Positions 39,651 to 48,766 of a stretch of DNA of 64,000 nt are shown in pieces. The translations under genes were made by a program, and so were the position numbers. How positions within the stretch are numbered: position 1 is the first letter of the stretch; each line of letters opens with the position of its first letter. The stretch is taken from the NCBI RefSeq assembly GCF_025808395.1, contig NZ_CP075524.1, positions 1,674,001-1,738,000 of the forward strand, written 5' to 3'. The DNA is from Microcella sp. (lineage in GTDB: Bacteria; Actinomycetota; Actinomycetes; Actinomycetales; Microbacteriaceae). Below the pieces are notes generated by a model. It was not told where the DNA came from. It searched no databases and saw nothing but the letters and a program-made list of their open reading frames with translations.

Positions 39651-40715
39651 ATGACCGCCCCCGAGAACCCGCCGCAGGCGCCGCTGCCGGCCGAGAGTCG
39701 TGCCGCGGTGACGCTGCACGACGTCGCCCGCGAAGCCGGAGTCTCGCTAGCGACGGCCTCGCGCTCGCTCAACGGCAGCACGCGTAAGGTGGCCGAAGAG
39801 TATCGCCAGCGCGTGCTCGCTGCGGCAGAACGCCTTAACTACACGCCCAACCTCTCGGCCCAGGCCGTCGCTCGCGGCTCGACGCGCACCGTCGCCCTGC
39901 TGGTCGCCGATATCGCCGACCCCTACTTCTCGACCATCGCCTCGGGCGTCGGCGCAGCAGCCGACGAAGCGCAATTGCTCGTCACCATGGCGGCCACCGA
40001 GCGCGACCCCGAGCGCGAGCTCGAACTCGTGCGCACCATGCGCGGCCAACGGCCTCGCGTCATGATCCTCGCCAGTTCTCGCCGCACCGATGACCCGCTC
40101 GCTCCCGCCCTGCGGGCCGAGCTCGAGGCCTTCGAGCAGACGGGCGGGCGCGTCGTCGTCATCAGCACCAACGACTTGAACTTTCGCACCGTGCTGCTCG
40201 ACAACGCCGCGGGTGCGCGCGACCTCGCCCTCGCACTCGCCGATCGCGGCTACCGCCACGTCGCCGTGCTCGCCGCACCCGAAGGGCTCGTGACCTCTGA
40301 AGACCGGCTGCGCGGATTCACCGAAGGGCTCGCTGCGCGCGGCATCGAGCTCGACCCTGCGGCAGTCGTGCGCACCGGGTTCACGCGCGATGGCGGATAC
40401 GAGGGCATGCAGCGGCTGCTCGCGATGGGGCGTGAGATCGATCTCGTCTTCGCCGTGAACGATGTCATGGCGGTCGGCGCGCTCTCGGCGGTGCGCGATG
40501 CCGGGCTCACCCCCGGTGTCGATATCGCCCTCGCGGGCTTCGACGACATTCCGACCGTGCGCGACGTCACTCCTCCCCTGTCGACCGTCGCGATCCCGCT
40601 CGCCGAGGTGGGGCGCCGCGCACTGGCGATGGCGCTCGACGAACCGGCTGCCGGCAGCCATGAGCCCGTGGCGACGACGGTCGTGCTGCGAGCATCCACC
40701 CCGCACCGTCACTGA
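39651..40715 (+). CDS. LacI family transcriptional regulator of the glycan cluster
   Basis: A 354-residue repressor. HTH: VTLHDVAREAGVSLATASRS at about 24-43, hinge near SAQAVARGSTR, then the periplasmic-binding-protein-like sensor domain beginning TVALLVADIADPYFSTIASG. The ATG at 39651 was chosen; the frame is open further upstream but through the operator. It lies between two operons that carry matching 18-bp sites, so it most likely represses both until a sugar binds. Confidence 0.93.
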   Translation: MTAPENPPQAPLPAESRAAVTLHDVAREAGVSLATASRSLNGSTRKVAEEYRQRVLAAAERLNYTPNLSAQAVARGSTRTVALLVADIADPYFSTIASGVGAAADEAQLLVTMAATERDPERELELVRTMRGQRPRVMILASSRRTDDPLAPALRAELEAFEQTGGRVVVISTNDLNFRTVLLDNAAGARDLALALADRGYRHVAVLAAPEGLVTSEDRLRGFTEGLAARGIELDPAAVVRTGFTRDGGYEGMQRLLAMGREIDLVFAVNDVMAVGALSAVRDAGLTPGVDIALAGFDDIPTVRDVTPPLSTVAIPLAEVGRRALAMALDEPAAGSHEPVATTVVLRASTPHRH

Positions 40716-40762
40716 ACCGGGCGGTTCTCACACCGCATCTCGCGACACTTTCGTGCGCCCTC

Positions 40763-40809
40763 TTGCTTCGACGCGCAACTCGCTCTACAGTTTGGTAAAC
40801 GCTTTCCCG
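40763..40809 (+). promoter_or_regulatory. promoter and LacI-type operator of the rightward operon
   Basis: TTGCTT (40763-40768) and TACAGT (40786-40791) with a 17-nt spacer, immediately followed by the operator TTGGTAAACGCTTTCCCG (40792-40809), which would cover the transcription start. The leader before the GTG at 40867 is about 70 nt. Confidence 0.7.
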
Positions 40810-40866
40810 TATCGTGGGCACTGCCTCGCCATGTTCACGCGAAACCCCTGAGCAGAGAGAACCACC

Positions 40867-42045
40867 GTGTCAGAGTCGACCATCGGCATCATCATGAACG
40901 GCGCCTCCGGGCGCATGGGCTACCGGCAGCACCTCGTGCGCTCGATTCTCGCGATTCGCGACGAGGGCGGCGTCGAGCTCGCCGACGGCACTCGCGTGCA
41001 GGTCGAGCCCATGCTCGTCGGCCGCAACGAAGAGAAGCTCGCCGAACTCGCCGCCCGCCATGGCATCGAGCACTACTCGACCGACCTCGACGCGGCGCTC
41101 GCCGACCCGCGCTGGCAGATCTACGCCGACTTTCTCGTCACCAAAGCCCGCTTCGCTGCCATCCAGAAGGCGATCGCCGCCGGCAAGGCGATCTACACCG
41201 AGAAGCCCACCGCCGAGTCGTTCGACGACGCCTTGACCCTCGCGCGCCTCGCCGCCGACGCCGGCGTCAAGAACGGCGTCGTGCACGACAAGCTCTACCT
41301 TCCTGGGCTGCAGAAGCTCAAGCGGCTCATCGACTCCGGCTTCTTCGGCCGCATTCTCAGCGTGCGCGGCGAGTTCGGCTACTGGGTCTTCGAAGGCGAC
41401 TGGCACCCCTCGCAGCGCCCCAGCTGGAACTACCGCAGCGAAGACGGCGGCGGCATCACCGTCGACATGTTCCCGCACTGGAGCTACGTGCTCGAGAACC
41501 TGTTCGGCCGGGTCGAGTCGGTCTACTCGCGCGCCGTCACCCACATTCCCTCGCGCGTCGACGAAGCCGGCACGCCGTACGCCGCCACCGCCGACGACGC
41601 CGCCTACGCCGTGTTCGAACTCGAGGGCGGCATCATCGCGCAGCTCAACTCGAGCTGGGCGGTGCGCGTCGACCGCGACGAGCTCGTGCAGTTTCAGGTC
41701 GATGGCACGCACGGCTCTGCCGTCGTCGGGCTCTTCGGCTGCAAGATCCAACCGCGCAACGCGACCCCGAAGCCCGTGTGGAACCCCGACCTCGTCGACG
41801 AGATCGACTACGACTCGACGTGGGTCGACGTGCCCACCAACGAGGTCTTCGAGAACGGCTTCAAGACGCAGTGGCAAGACTTCATCCGCCACGTCGTCGA
41901 CGACGCCCCCCACCACTACGACTTCTTGGCCGGAGCTCGCGGCATGCTACTCGCCGAGAAGGGCCTCGAGTCGTCGCGCGACGGTCGGCGGGTCGACGTG
42001 CCCAGTGTCAGCGTCGACTCGCCGGTCGGCGCGCAGATCGCGTAG
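40867..42045 (+). CDS. Gfo/Idh/MocA family oxidoreductase (second paralogue)
   Basis: A 392-residue dehydrogenase-like protein. The N-terminal fold has GASGRMGYRQH, a GxxGRMG pattern reminiscent of dihydrodipicolinate reductase rather than the usual GxGxxG. The active-site EKP motif is YTEKPTAES, and the C-terminal domain has GGGITVDMFPHWSYVLENLFG. It differs clearly from the 38.4-kb paralogue. First gene of the rightward operon and 6 nt before the DUF993 gene. The trio with DUF993 and the isomerase suggests an oxidised sugar intermediate. Confidence 0.9.
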   Translation: MSESTIGIIMNGASGRMGYRQHLVRSILAIRDEGGVELADGTRVQVEPMLVGRNEEKLAELAARHGIEHYSTDLDAALADPRWQIYADFLVTKARFAAIQKAIAAGKAIYTEKPTAESFDDALTLARLAADAGVKNGVVHDKLYLPGLQKLKRLIDSGFFGRILSVRGEFGYWVFEGDWHPSQRPSWNYRSEDGGGITVDMFPHWSYVLENLFGRVESVYSRAVTHIPSRVDEAGTPYAATADDAAYAVFELEGGIIAQLNSSWAVRVDRDELVQFQVDGTHGSAVVGLFGCKIQPRNATPKPVWNPDLVDEIDYDSTWVDVPTNEVFENGFKTQWQDFIRHVVDDAPHHYDFLAGARGMLLAEKGLESSRDGRRVDVPSVSVDSPVGAQIA

Positions 42046-42051
42046 TCGACG

Positions 42052-43212
42052 ATGGATGCCCTGACTCTGGTCTCGGCCGAGGGAGCCGTGTCGAGCATCC
42101 CGCTCGCCGAGGCACCCGCGCTGACCCGCCCGACCTCGCCGCTGCGCAGTCGCGTGGCCTACGCCGCCGCGCACGTCGTGCCGAAAGCGCACGCCGAGAA
42201 CGTGCCCGGCCACCCCGCCGACATCGACTGGGATTCCACTCTCGCCTTCCGCCACCACCTGTGGTCGTGGGGGCTCGGAGTGGCCGACGCGATGGATACC
42301 GCGCAGCGCAACATGGGACTCGACGCCGCCGCCACCCGCGAGCTCGTGCGCCGCAGCGCTCACGAGGCGCGCAGCGTCGGCGGTGCGGTCGTCGTGGGCG
42401 TCAACACCGATCACGTCGATGAGCCGACGATCTCGCTGACCGCCGTCATCGATGCCTATCGACAGCAGCTGCACGAGACCGAAGAGGCCGGGGCGGGCGT
42501 GGTGCTCATGGCCAGTCGGCACCTCGCGCGCGTCGCCGAGCACGCCGACGACTACGTGCGCGTCTACGACGCGGTGCTACAGCACGCCACGACTCCCGTC
42601 GTGCTGCACTGGCTCGGCACAGCTTTCGACCCGCAGCTCGCCGGCTACTTCGGCAGTGACGACACCGAGGCGGCGACCCGCACGCTGCTGCGCATCATCG
42701 AGGCGCACCCCGACACGGTGCGTGGCGTCAAAATGAGCCTGCTCGATGCTGACGCCGAGATCGCGGTGCGCGCCGCCCTGCCGGCGCACGCTCGCATGCT
42801 CACGGGCGACGACTTTCACTACGTGAGCCTCATCGAGGGCGACGGCAGCCACCACTCCGACGCCCTGCTCGGCGCGTTCGCAGCGCTCGGGCCGCTCGCC
42901 TCCGCCGCCATCCAGCGGCTCGACGCCGACGACGTCGACGGCTACCGTCGACTGCTCGGCCCGACCGAAGAGCTCTCGCGGCAGATCTTCGCCGCACCCA
43001 CGTGGTTCTACAAGACGGGCGTCGCCTTTCTCGCCTGGCTCAACGGCCATCAGCCCGCATTCTCGATGGTCGGCGGCTTGCACGCCGGTCGCAGTGTTCC
43101 GCATCTCTCGCGCATCGTCGAGCTCGCGAACGGCTGCGGAGCACTCGAGCGCCCCGAGCTCGCCCTGCGCCGGTGGCACCACCTGCTCGCCACGCACGGA
43201 ATCTCGTCGTGA
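42052..43212 (+). CDS. DUF993 protein, dihydrodipicolinate synthase/aldolase-like barrel
   Basis: A 386-residue cytoplasmic protein of the DUF993 family, related to the DHDPS/KDG-aldolase TIM barrels. Conserved stretches are HLWSWGLGVADAMDTAQRNM (61-80 approx.), VVVGVNTDH and PVVLHWLGTAFDP, then GVKMSLLD, where the lysine could be the Schiff-base residue. The family reaction is not established. It lies between a sugar dehydrogenase and an isomerase/epimerase and overlaps the latter by 4 nt, so an aldol or dehydratase step on a keto-sugar acid is plausible. Confidence 0.82.
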   Translation: MDALTLVSAEGAVSSIPLAEAPALTRPTSPLRSRVAYAAAHVVPKAHAENVPGHPADIDWDSTLAFRHHLWSWGLGVADAMDTAQRNMGLDAAATRELVRRSAHEARSVGGAVVVGVNTDHVDEPTISLTAVIDAYRQQLHETEEAGAGVVLMASRHLARVAEHADDYVRVYDAVLQHATTPVVLHWLGTAFDPQLAGYFGSDDTEAATRTLLRIIEAHPDTVRGVKMSLLDADAEIAVRAALPAHARMLTGDDFHYVSLIEGDGSHHSDALLGAFAALGPLASAAIQRLDADDVDGYRRLLGPTEELSRQIFAAPTWFYKTGVAFLAWLNGHQPAFSMVGGLHAGRSVPHLSRIVELANGCGALERPELALRRWHHLLATHGISS

Positions 43213-44081
43213 GCATCCGGCGCCTGTCGCTCAACCAGGCCACCATCAAGCACGCCGACCTCGCGACAGCACTCGCCGTGACCTCCGGTGCGGGCATCGA
43301 GTCGATCGGCCTCTGGCGCGAACCCGTCGCAGCGGTGGGTCTCGCGACTGCTGCCACCATGCTCGCCGACAGCGGACTGCGCTTCTCGAGCCTGTGCCGC
43401 ACGGGGTTCGTGACCGATGCCGAAGGGCCGGCTCGACGCGCGGCCATCGATGAGAACCGGCGCGGCATCGACGAGACCGCCGCTCTCGCGGCTGCGGGGG
43501 CGCCCGGCTCGGCCGCCGTGCTCGTCATCGTCGCCGGCGGGCTGCCCGAAGGCTCGCGAGACCTCATCGGGGCTCGCGAGCGCGTCGCCGAGGCACTCGA
43601 CGAACTCGCGCCGCACGCGGCCGCGGCAGGGGTCACGCTCGCCATCGAACCGCTGCACCCGATGTATGCGAGCGACCGCGCCGTCGTCTCGACGCTCGCC
43701 CAGGCGCTCGACCTCGCCTCGCCGTTCGCCCCCGAGACGGTGGGCGTGGTGATTGACAGCTTTCACGTCTGGTGGGACCCGGCACTGCTGCCGAGCATTG
43801 CGCGCGCCGGCGCTGAAGGCCGCATCGCGAGCTATCAGGCCTGCGACTGGCGCACTCCGCTGCCCGCCGACGTCTTGCTGTCGCGCGTCTACCCCGGCGA
43901 GGGCATGATCGACTTCGGCCCCATGACCCGCGCCGTCGAGCACGCGCGCTACCGCGGCGACATTGAGGTCGAATTGTTCCATGCCGAGATCTGGGCCGAT
44001 GACCCTGCCGCGGTGGCGGCCAGCACGGTGCGCGGCTTCGCGGCGGCCGTCGCCCCCCACCTGGCAGACTCGACGTCATGA
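43209..44081 (+). CDS. sugar phosphate isomerase/epimerase (xylose isomerase-like TIM barrel)
   Basis: A 290-residue AP-endonuclease-2-type TIM barrel. Candidate metal ligands are Glu in LAIEPLHP, Asp and His in IDSFHVWWDP, His-like position in SYQACDW and Glu in IEVELFHAEIW. Relatives isomerise or epimerise free sugars, inosose or keto-glycosides. The GTG start overlaps the DUF993 stop by 4 nt and its stop overlaps the GH51 ATG by 4 nt. The upstream open frame is discarded because it runs through DUF993. Confidence 0.88.
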   Translation: MSIRRLSLNQATIKHADLATALAVTSGAGIESIGLWREPVAAVGLATAATMLADSGLRFSSLCRTGFVTDAEGPARRAAIDENRRGIDETAALAAAGAPGSAAVLVIVAGGLPEGSRDLIGARERVAEALDELAPHAAAAGVTLAIEPLHPMYASDRAVVSTLAQALDLASPFAPETVGVVIDSFHVWWDPALLPSIARAGAEGRIASYQACDWRTPLPADVLLSRVYPGEGMIDFGPMTRAVEHARYRGDIEVELFHAEIWADDPAAVAASTVRGFAAAVAPHLADSTS

Positions 44082-45583
44082 GTGCAGCACGCATCACCGC
44101 CCACCCCGCGTTCGTCACCGGGGCGATCGACCGCCGCATCTTCGGGTCGTTCGTCGAGCACCTCGGCCGGGCCGTCTACACGGGCATCTACGAGCCCGGC
44201 CACCCCGCAGCCGATGCCGAGGGCTGGCGCACCGATGTCGCCGAGCTCACTCGAGAGCTGGGCACCACGGTCGTGCGATACCCGGGCGGAAACTTCGTGT
44301 CGAACTATCGGTGGGAAGACGGGGTGGGGCCGCGAGAGTCCCGACCGACCCGCATCGACCTCGCCTGGCGCACGATCGAACCGAATGCGATCGGCACCGA
44401 CGACTTCGTGCGGTGGTGCGCACTGACGGGCACCGAGCCCATGATGGCAGTCAACCTCGGCACGCGAGGGGCGGCCGAAGCCGCCGATCTGGTCGAGTAC
44501 TGCAACACGCCAGGCGGCACCACGCTCAGCGAGCTGCGGCGCGCAAACGGCGCAGACGCACCGCACGACATCAGGCTGTGGTGCCTCGGCAACGAGATGG
44601 ACGGCCCGTGGCAGATCGGGCACCGCACGGCCGACGACTACGGCCGGCTCGCGAGCCAGGCAGCGCAGGCGATGCGCCGAGTCGACCCGACCATCGAGCT
44701 CGTCGCGTGCGGCAGCAGCGGTCGAGAGATGGCGACGTTCGGCGAGTGGGAGCGCGTCGTGCTCGAGCACGTCTTCGACGACGTCGAGTACATCTCGGTG
44801 CACGCCTACTATCAAGAGCGCGACGGCGACCGCGCGAGCTTTCTCGCCTCGGGCGCCTCGTTCGAAGCGTTCTTTCACGAGGTCATCGCGACGGCAGACG
44901 CGGTCGCGGCGAGGCGTCACTCGAGCAAGCGCATCAAGCTCTCGGTCGACGAGTGGAATGTCTGGTACATCGACGACTTCGCGGGCGAGACCAATCTCGA
45001 GCTGGCCGAGCGGCCCCGGCTCATCGAAGACGTCTACTCGGCTCTCGACGCCGTCGTCGTCGGCGACCTGCTGACGACGCTCGTGCGCAACGCCGACCGC
45101 GTCGCCGTCGCCTGCCTCGCGCAGCTCGTGAACGTCATCGCACCGATCATGACCGAGCCCGGCGGCGAGGCGTGGCGGCAGACGACGTTCTATCCGGTGG
45201 CGCTGCTGGCCCAGCATGCGCGGGGCGTGGCATTGGATGCTCGACTCGACGCACCGCGACTGACCACCGCGAAGCACGGCGAGGTCGACGCGCTCTCGGC
45301 CGCGGTGGTCTGGAACTCAGAGGCGGGCGAGCTCGTGCTCAGCATCACGAACCGTTCGACCGAGTCGGTCAGCACCGCCCTCGACCACGTCGGCTTCACC
45401 GACGTCGAGCTCATCGAGGCCGTGACCCTGGTCGCCGATGACGAGGGCCCCCGCCGCACGGCAGCCGAGGTGGCTGACGCTGCGCCTCGGCCCCTCGAGG
45501 GAGTCGTCGCGGGCGAGCACTCGACCTCGCTCACCCTGCCGCCCGAGAGTTGGAGCCTCGTGCGCCTGCGGGCGAGCGCCTGA
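44078..45583 (+). CDS. alpha-L-arabinofuranosidase, GH51 family
   Basis: Removes terminal arabinofuranosyl groups from arabinan, arabinoxylan or arabinogalactan fragments, intracellularly. At 501 residues it has the (beta/alpha)8 barrel with acid/base glutamate in CLGNEMDG (Glu173) and nucleophile in LSVDEWNVWY (Glu292), plus YPGGNFVSNYRWEDG near 68-82, then the C-terminal beta-sandwich. It ends the rightward LacI-controlled operon and would supply L-arabinose to the araBDA genes at 53-57 kb. Confidence 0.95.
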   Translation: MSAARITAHPAFVTGAIDRRIFGSFVEHLGRAVYTGIYEPGHPAADAEGWRTDVAELTRELGTTVVRYPGGNFVSNYRWEDGVGPRESRPTRIDLAWRTIEPNAIGTDDFVRWCALTGTEPMMAVNLGTRGAAEAADLVEYCNTPGGTTLSELRRANGADAPHDIRLWCLGNEMDGPWQIGHRTADDYGRLASQAAQAMRRVDPTIELVACGSSGREMATFGEWERVVLEHVFDDVEYISVHAYYQERDGDRASFLASGASFEAFFHEVIATADAVAARRHSSKRIKLSVDEWNVWYIDDFAGETNLELAERPRLIEDVYSALDAVVVGDLLTTLVRNADRVAVACLAQLVNVIAPIMTEPGGEAWRQTTFYPVALLAQHARGVALDARLDAPRLTTAKHGEVDALSAAVVWNSEAGELVLSITNRSTESVSTALDHVGFTDVELIEAVTLVADDEGPRRTAAEVADAAPRPLEGVVAGEHSTSLTLPPESWSLVRLRASA

Positions 45584-45611
45584 CGCCGGCGCAGCTCGGC
45601 CTCGCCGGGGT

Positions 45612-47393
45612 TCAGGGCGCCTGCACCCGGTGCAGCTCGGCATAGCGGCCGCCTGCCGCGAGCAGCTGCTCATGGTCGCCGATCTCGACGATGCGGCCCT
45701 GTTCGAGCACGACGATGCGGTCTGCCGAGCGGATCGTCGACAACCGGTGGGCGACCACGAGCGTCGTGCGACCAGACATGAGGCGAGCGAGGGCTTCGGC
45801 GATGGCGGCTTCAGACTCGCCGTCGAGCGCGCTCGTGGCCTCGTCGAGCAGCAGAATGCTCGGGTTGCGCACGAGGGCCCGCGCGATCGACAGCCGCTGC
45901 CGCTGGCCCCCTGACAACCGTGCACCGCGCTCGCCCACCACGGTGTTCCAGTCGTCGGGCAGCGAGCGCACGAATTCGAGCGCGTTCGCATCGCGCAGTG
46001 CGCGCTCGACGCGCTCGTCGTCGACCTCGCCGAGACCGTAGGCCACGTTGTCGCGCACGGTGCCTTCGAACAGCACCGACTCTTGAGGAACGACCGAGAC
46101 GTGCCTGCGCACCGTGCGCACGTCGAGCTCGGCCATGTCGACGCCGTCGAGCAGCACGCGGCCGCCGGTCGGCCGCACGACCCCGAGCACCAAGTTGAGC
46201 AGTGTCGACTTGCCCGAGCCAGATGAACCGACGAACGCGATCGTCTCACCCGCGGCGATGTGCAGGTCGATGCCGTCGAGGGCGTGGAGCGCAGCATCCG
46301 GATACCGGAACGACACCCTCTCGAGCGCGATCTCGCCGCTGACGCTGTCGACGGCACGGCGGCCCTCATTGCGCTCGAGGTCGGGCTCGTGCAGCACTTC
46401 GGCGATCGATCGCACCGACTCGGTGCCGCGCGCGATGATCGGCAGCAGCATGAGCAGTCCGGTGGTGCTCGTCGTGAGCAGCGCGAAGTACGAGCTAAGC
46501 AGCACCACTTCTCCGGGAGTGATCGGCAGCAGGCCGGTCAACGAGAACCACGCGGCGAGCACCAGGCAGCCGACGCCGAGCAGCTGCAGGCTCACCCATG
46601 AGAGCGAGGCGAACCGACCGTTGAGCAGATCGAGAGCGAAGCCGGCGCTGCGCACGCCTTCTGCCCCGGCGGCCACGCGCTCGCGCGCCACCGACTCGAG
46701 GCCGTGCGCTCGCGTGATCGGCATGAGGGTGGCCATCTCGCCCACTCGCGCCGAGAAGTGCTCGACCTCGCGTCGAAAGGTCTCGTTGCGTGCATCGCTG
46801 CGGCGCTGCAGCACAGCCTTCAGCACGACGGCCAGCGGTATCGCGAGCGCGTAGACGGGCAAGAACTGGGGCACGCTGATCGCGGTCATCGTGACGGCAC
46901 CGATGAGCACCATGGTGGCCGAGAGCATCGGGTGGGCGGTCTGCTGCAGCATCACCTCGATGTTCTCGACATCGCGCACCACCTTGGTCTGCACGATCGC
47001 AGAGTTTGCGCGCGCGTGAAACCCGATCGAGAGCTCTTGCAGTCGCGCGGCGAGCGCGTTGCGCAGGTCTGCACCGATGGCGCGCACAGCGCCCATGAAG
47101 AACCGGGTGTACGCGACATGGCCCGGATAGTTCTGCAGCAGCGCGACGACAGCGATGGCGGCCCAGAGTGCGAGCGACTGCACCGGGCCGCCGTCGACGA
47201 CGATGTCGATGATGGCCGCCGTGATGACGGGCATGAGCCAGAGCGGCGTGTCTTTGACGGCGAAGAACGCGACGGCGATGAGCACGCGACGACGGTGGAT
47301 GCCCAGCAAGCGCAGCACGCTGCGCACCGCCCGGCGTCCGTCGACGGCGTGCTGCACGGCGGCAGCAGTGTCGGAAAGCGTTTGCCGGGCCAT
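45612..47393 (-). CDS. ABC transporter ATP-binding/permease protein (half-exporter)
   Basis: A 593-residue homodimer-type exporter: six transmembrane helices in the first ~320 residues, then a nucleotide-binding domain with Walker A GSSGSGKST, Q-loop VPQESVLF, signature LSGGQRQRLSIARAL and Walker B ILLLDEATS. Substrate not predictable; lipid or drug export are usual. ATG follows a TAGAAT box by 6 nt, so probably leaderless. A LacI-operator-like 18-mer lies within codons 2-8. Downstream of the GH51 gene, convergent. Confidence 0.9.
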   Translation of the reverse strand: MARQTLSDTAAAVQHAVDGRRAVRSVLRLLGIHRRRVLIAVAFFAVKDTPLWLMPVITAAIIDIVVDGGPVQSLALWAAIAVVALLQNYPGHVAYTRFFMGAVRAIGADLRNALAARLQELSIGFHARANSAIVQTKVVRDVENIEVMLQQTAHPMLSATMVLIGAVTMTAISVPQFLPVYALAIPLAVVLKAVLQRRSDARNETFRREVEHFSARVGEMATLMPITRAHGLESVARERVAAGAEGVRSAGFALDLLNGRFASLSWVSLQLLGVGCLVLAAWFSLTGLLPITPGEVVLLSSYFALLTTSTTGLLMLLPIIARGTESVRSIAEVLHEPDLERNEGRRAVDSVSGEIALERVSFRYPDAALHALDGIDLHIAAGETIAFVGSSGSGKSTLLNLVLGVVRPTGGRVLLDGVDMAELDVRTVRRHVSVVPQESVLFEGTVRDNVAYGLGEVDDERVERALRDANALEFVRSLPDDWNTVVGERGARLSGGQRQRLSIARALVRNPSILLLDEATSALDGESEAAIAEALARLMSGRTTLVVAHRLSTIRSADRIVVLEQGRIVEIGDHEQLLAAGGRYAELHRVQAP

Positions 47394-47399
47394 GCCTCG

Positions 47400-47405
47400 A
47401 TTCTA
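47400..47405 (-). promoter_or_regulatory. candidate -10 box (TAGAAT) of the leaderless ABC exporter gene
   Basis: TAGAAT on the minus strand ends 6 nt before the ATG at 47393, in the short gap after the saccharopine-dehydrogenase-like gene. Confidence 0.5.
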
Positions 47406-47414
47406 GAGTGACCG

Positions 47415-48692
47415 TCAGTGGGCGGGCGTGCGCTCTTGGAGGCCCCAGGCCTGGCCGTAGCCGCCCTCGGCCTCGGGCCTCGCCATGAGGTCGAGAAACG
47501 GCTCGGCGTCGAAGGCTTCGGGGCCGAGCACGCCTGCGCCGCTCCAGGCGCCGGTGGCGAGCAGCTCGAGGGCGATGACGGGGTTGAGCGCGGTCTGCCA
47601 GACGACGCACTGAGCCTCGTACTCGGCCATCGTCCACTCGTTGTCGCTCACGTGATACAGGTAGACATCGCGGGGCGAGCCGTCGACTCCGGTGCCGGTG
47701 ACCCAGAGGCCCGCACAGGTCTTGCCGGTCATCCGTGGGCCGAGCGTGGCAGGGTCGGGCAGGCCGGCGGCGACGACGTCGCGCGGGGCCACCTCGACGG
47801 GGCCGTTCGCAGACCGCACGCGAAGGGGCTCGGTCTTGTCGAGCCCCAGCTGGTTGAGCGTCTTGAGAATGCCGATGAACTCGTCGCCGAGCCCGTACTT
47901 GAAGGTGACGCGCTTGGCGTCGACCCAGCGCGGCATGAGCAGCACTTCTTCGTGCTCGACGTTGACGCACTCGACTTCGCCGATGCCCTCGGGAAAGTCG
48001 AAGACCTCGGGCTCGCTGAACGGCGGCGTCGTGAACCAGCCCTTGTCTTTCTCCCAGATGACGGGAGGGTTGAGGCATTCTTCGATGGTCGTCCAGATGC
48101 TGAACGATGGAGCGAAGATCTCGTTGCCCTCGTCGTCGCGCACGACCAGGTTGGCGCCGTCGCGCGTGCCGAGCTCATCGATCTCGCTGAAGAGGTGGTC
48201 GGCGGCGTAGCGCGCGAACACGTCGCTGAGCCCCGGCTCGACGCCCATGCCGACGAGCGCGAGGCGCCCGGCAGCCTGCCACTCGTCGGCGACGGCGAAC
48301 TGCTCGTCGCCGAGCTTGACGCCGGTCTTCGCATGCGGCTCGTCGGGGTGCGGCACCGACAGGCTCATCGCCATGTCGACGTAGTCGGCGCCTGCCGCTC
48401 TCGCGCCCGTGAAGATCGGCATGACGAACTTCGGCTCGACAGCGTTCATGACGTGGGTGGCTGCGTGCTCACGGGCGACCTTCTCGACCACGGCCGCGTC
48501 TGAGGCATCGATCTGGGCGGCGACGAACCGGTCGCCCTGCGGGCCGTGCTTCGCCGTGATCCGGGCGATCGTGCGCTCGGCGCGGCTGATGTCGTAGTCG
48601 CTCACGATGATCGTCTCGAAGAACGATCGACGGGCAGCGATCTTGGCGATGGCGTCTCCGACGCCTCCGGCGCCGACCAGCAGTATTCTCAT
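47415..48692 (-). CDS. saccharopine dehydrogenase family protein
   Basis: A 425-residue NAD(P)-binding protein with the N-terminal Rossmann fold ILLVGAGGVGDAIAKIAARR. Family-typical segments are THVMNAVEPKFVMPIFTGA and LVGMGVEPGLSDVFARYA. It resembles the saccharopine reductase/carboxynorspermidine dehydrogenase group; the lysine pathway seen in this window (asd, lysC) is the DAP route, so a saccharopine role is doubtful and a polyamine or unknown role is as likely. ATG follows a TAACAT box by 6 nt. Confidence 0.85.
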   Translation of the reverse strand: MRILLVGAGGVGDAIAKIAARRSFFETIIVSDYDISRAERTIARITAKHGPQGDRFVAAQIDASDAAVVEKVAREHAATHVMNAVEPKFVMPIFTGARAAGADYVDMAMSLSVPHPDEPHAKTGVKLGDEQFAVADEWQAAGRLALVGMGVEPGLSDVFARYAADHLFSEIDELGTRDGANLVVRDDEGNEIFAPSFSIWTTIEECLNPPVIWEKDKGWFTTPPFSEPEVFDFPEGIGEVECVNVEHEEVLLMPRWVDAKRVTFKYGLGDEFIGILKTLNQLGLDKTEPLRVRSANGPVEVAPRDVVAAGLPDPATLGPRMTGKTCAGLWVTGTGVDGSPRDVYLYHVSDNEWTMAEYEAQCVVWQTALNPVIALELLATGAWSGAGVLGPEAFDAEPFLDLMARPEAEGGYGQAWGLQERTPAH

Positions 48693-48698
48693 GCGCTC

Positions 48699-48704
48699 AT
48701 GTTA
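48699..48704 (-). promoter_or_regulatory. candidate -10 box (TAACAT) of the leaderless saccharopine-dehydrogenase-like gene
   Basis: TAACAT on the minus strand ends 6 nt before the ATG at 48692. Confidence 0.5.
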
Positions 48705-48766
48705 TCCAGATGGACAACAGTTGCGCCAGCCCCTTCTCTGCGCCGCGGGATGCTCTGCCGACCATG

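Noticed and set aside
27950..45583. carbohydrate island as a recent mobile insertion
   Set aside because: No integrase, transposase, flanking repeat or tRNA junction, and base composition looks like the neighbours.
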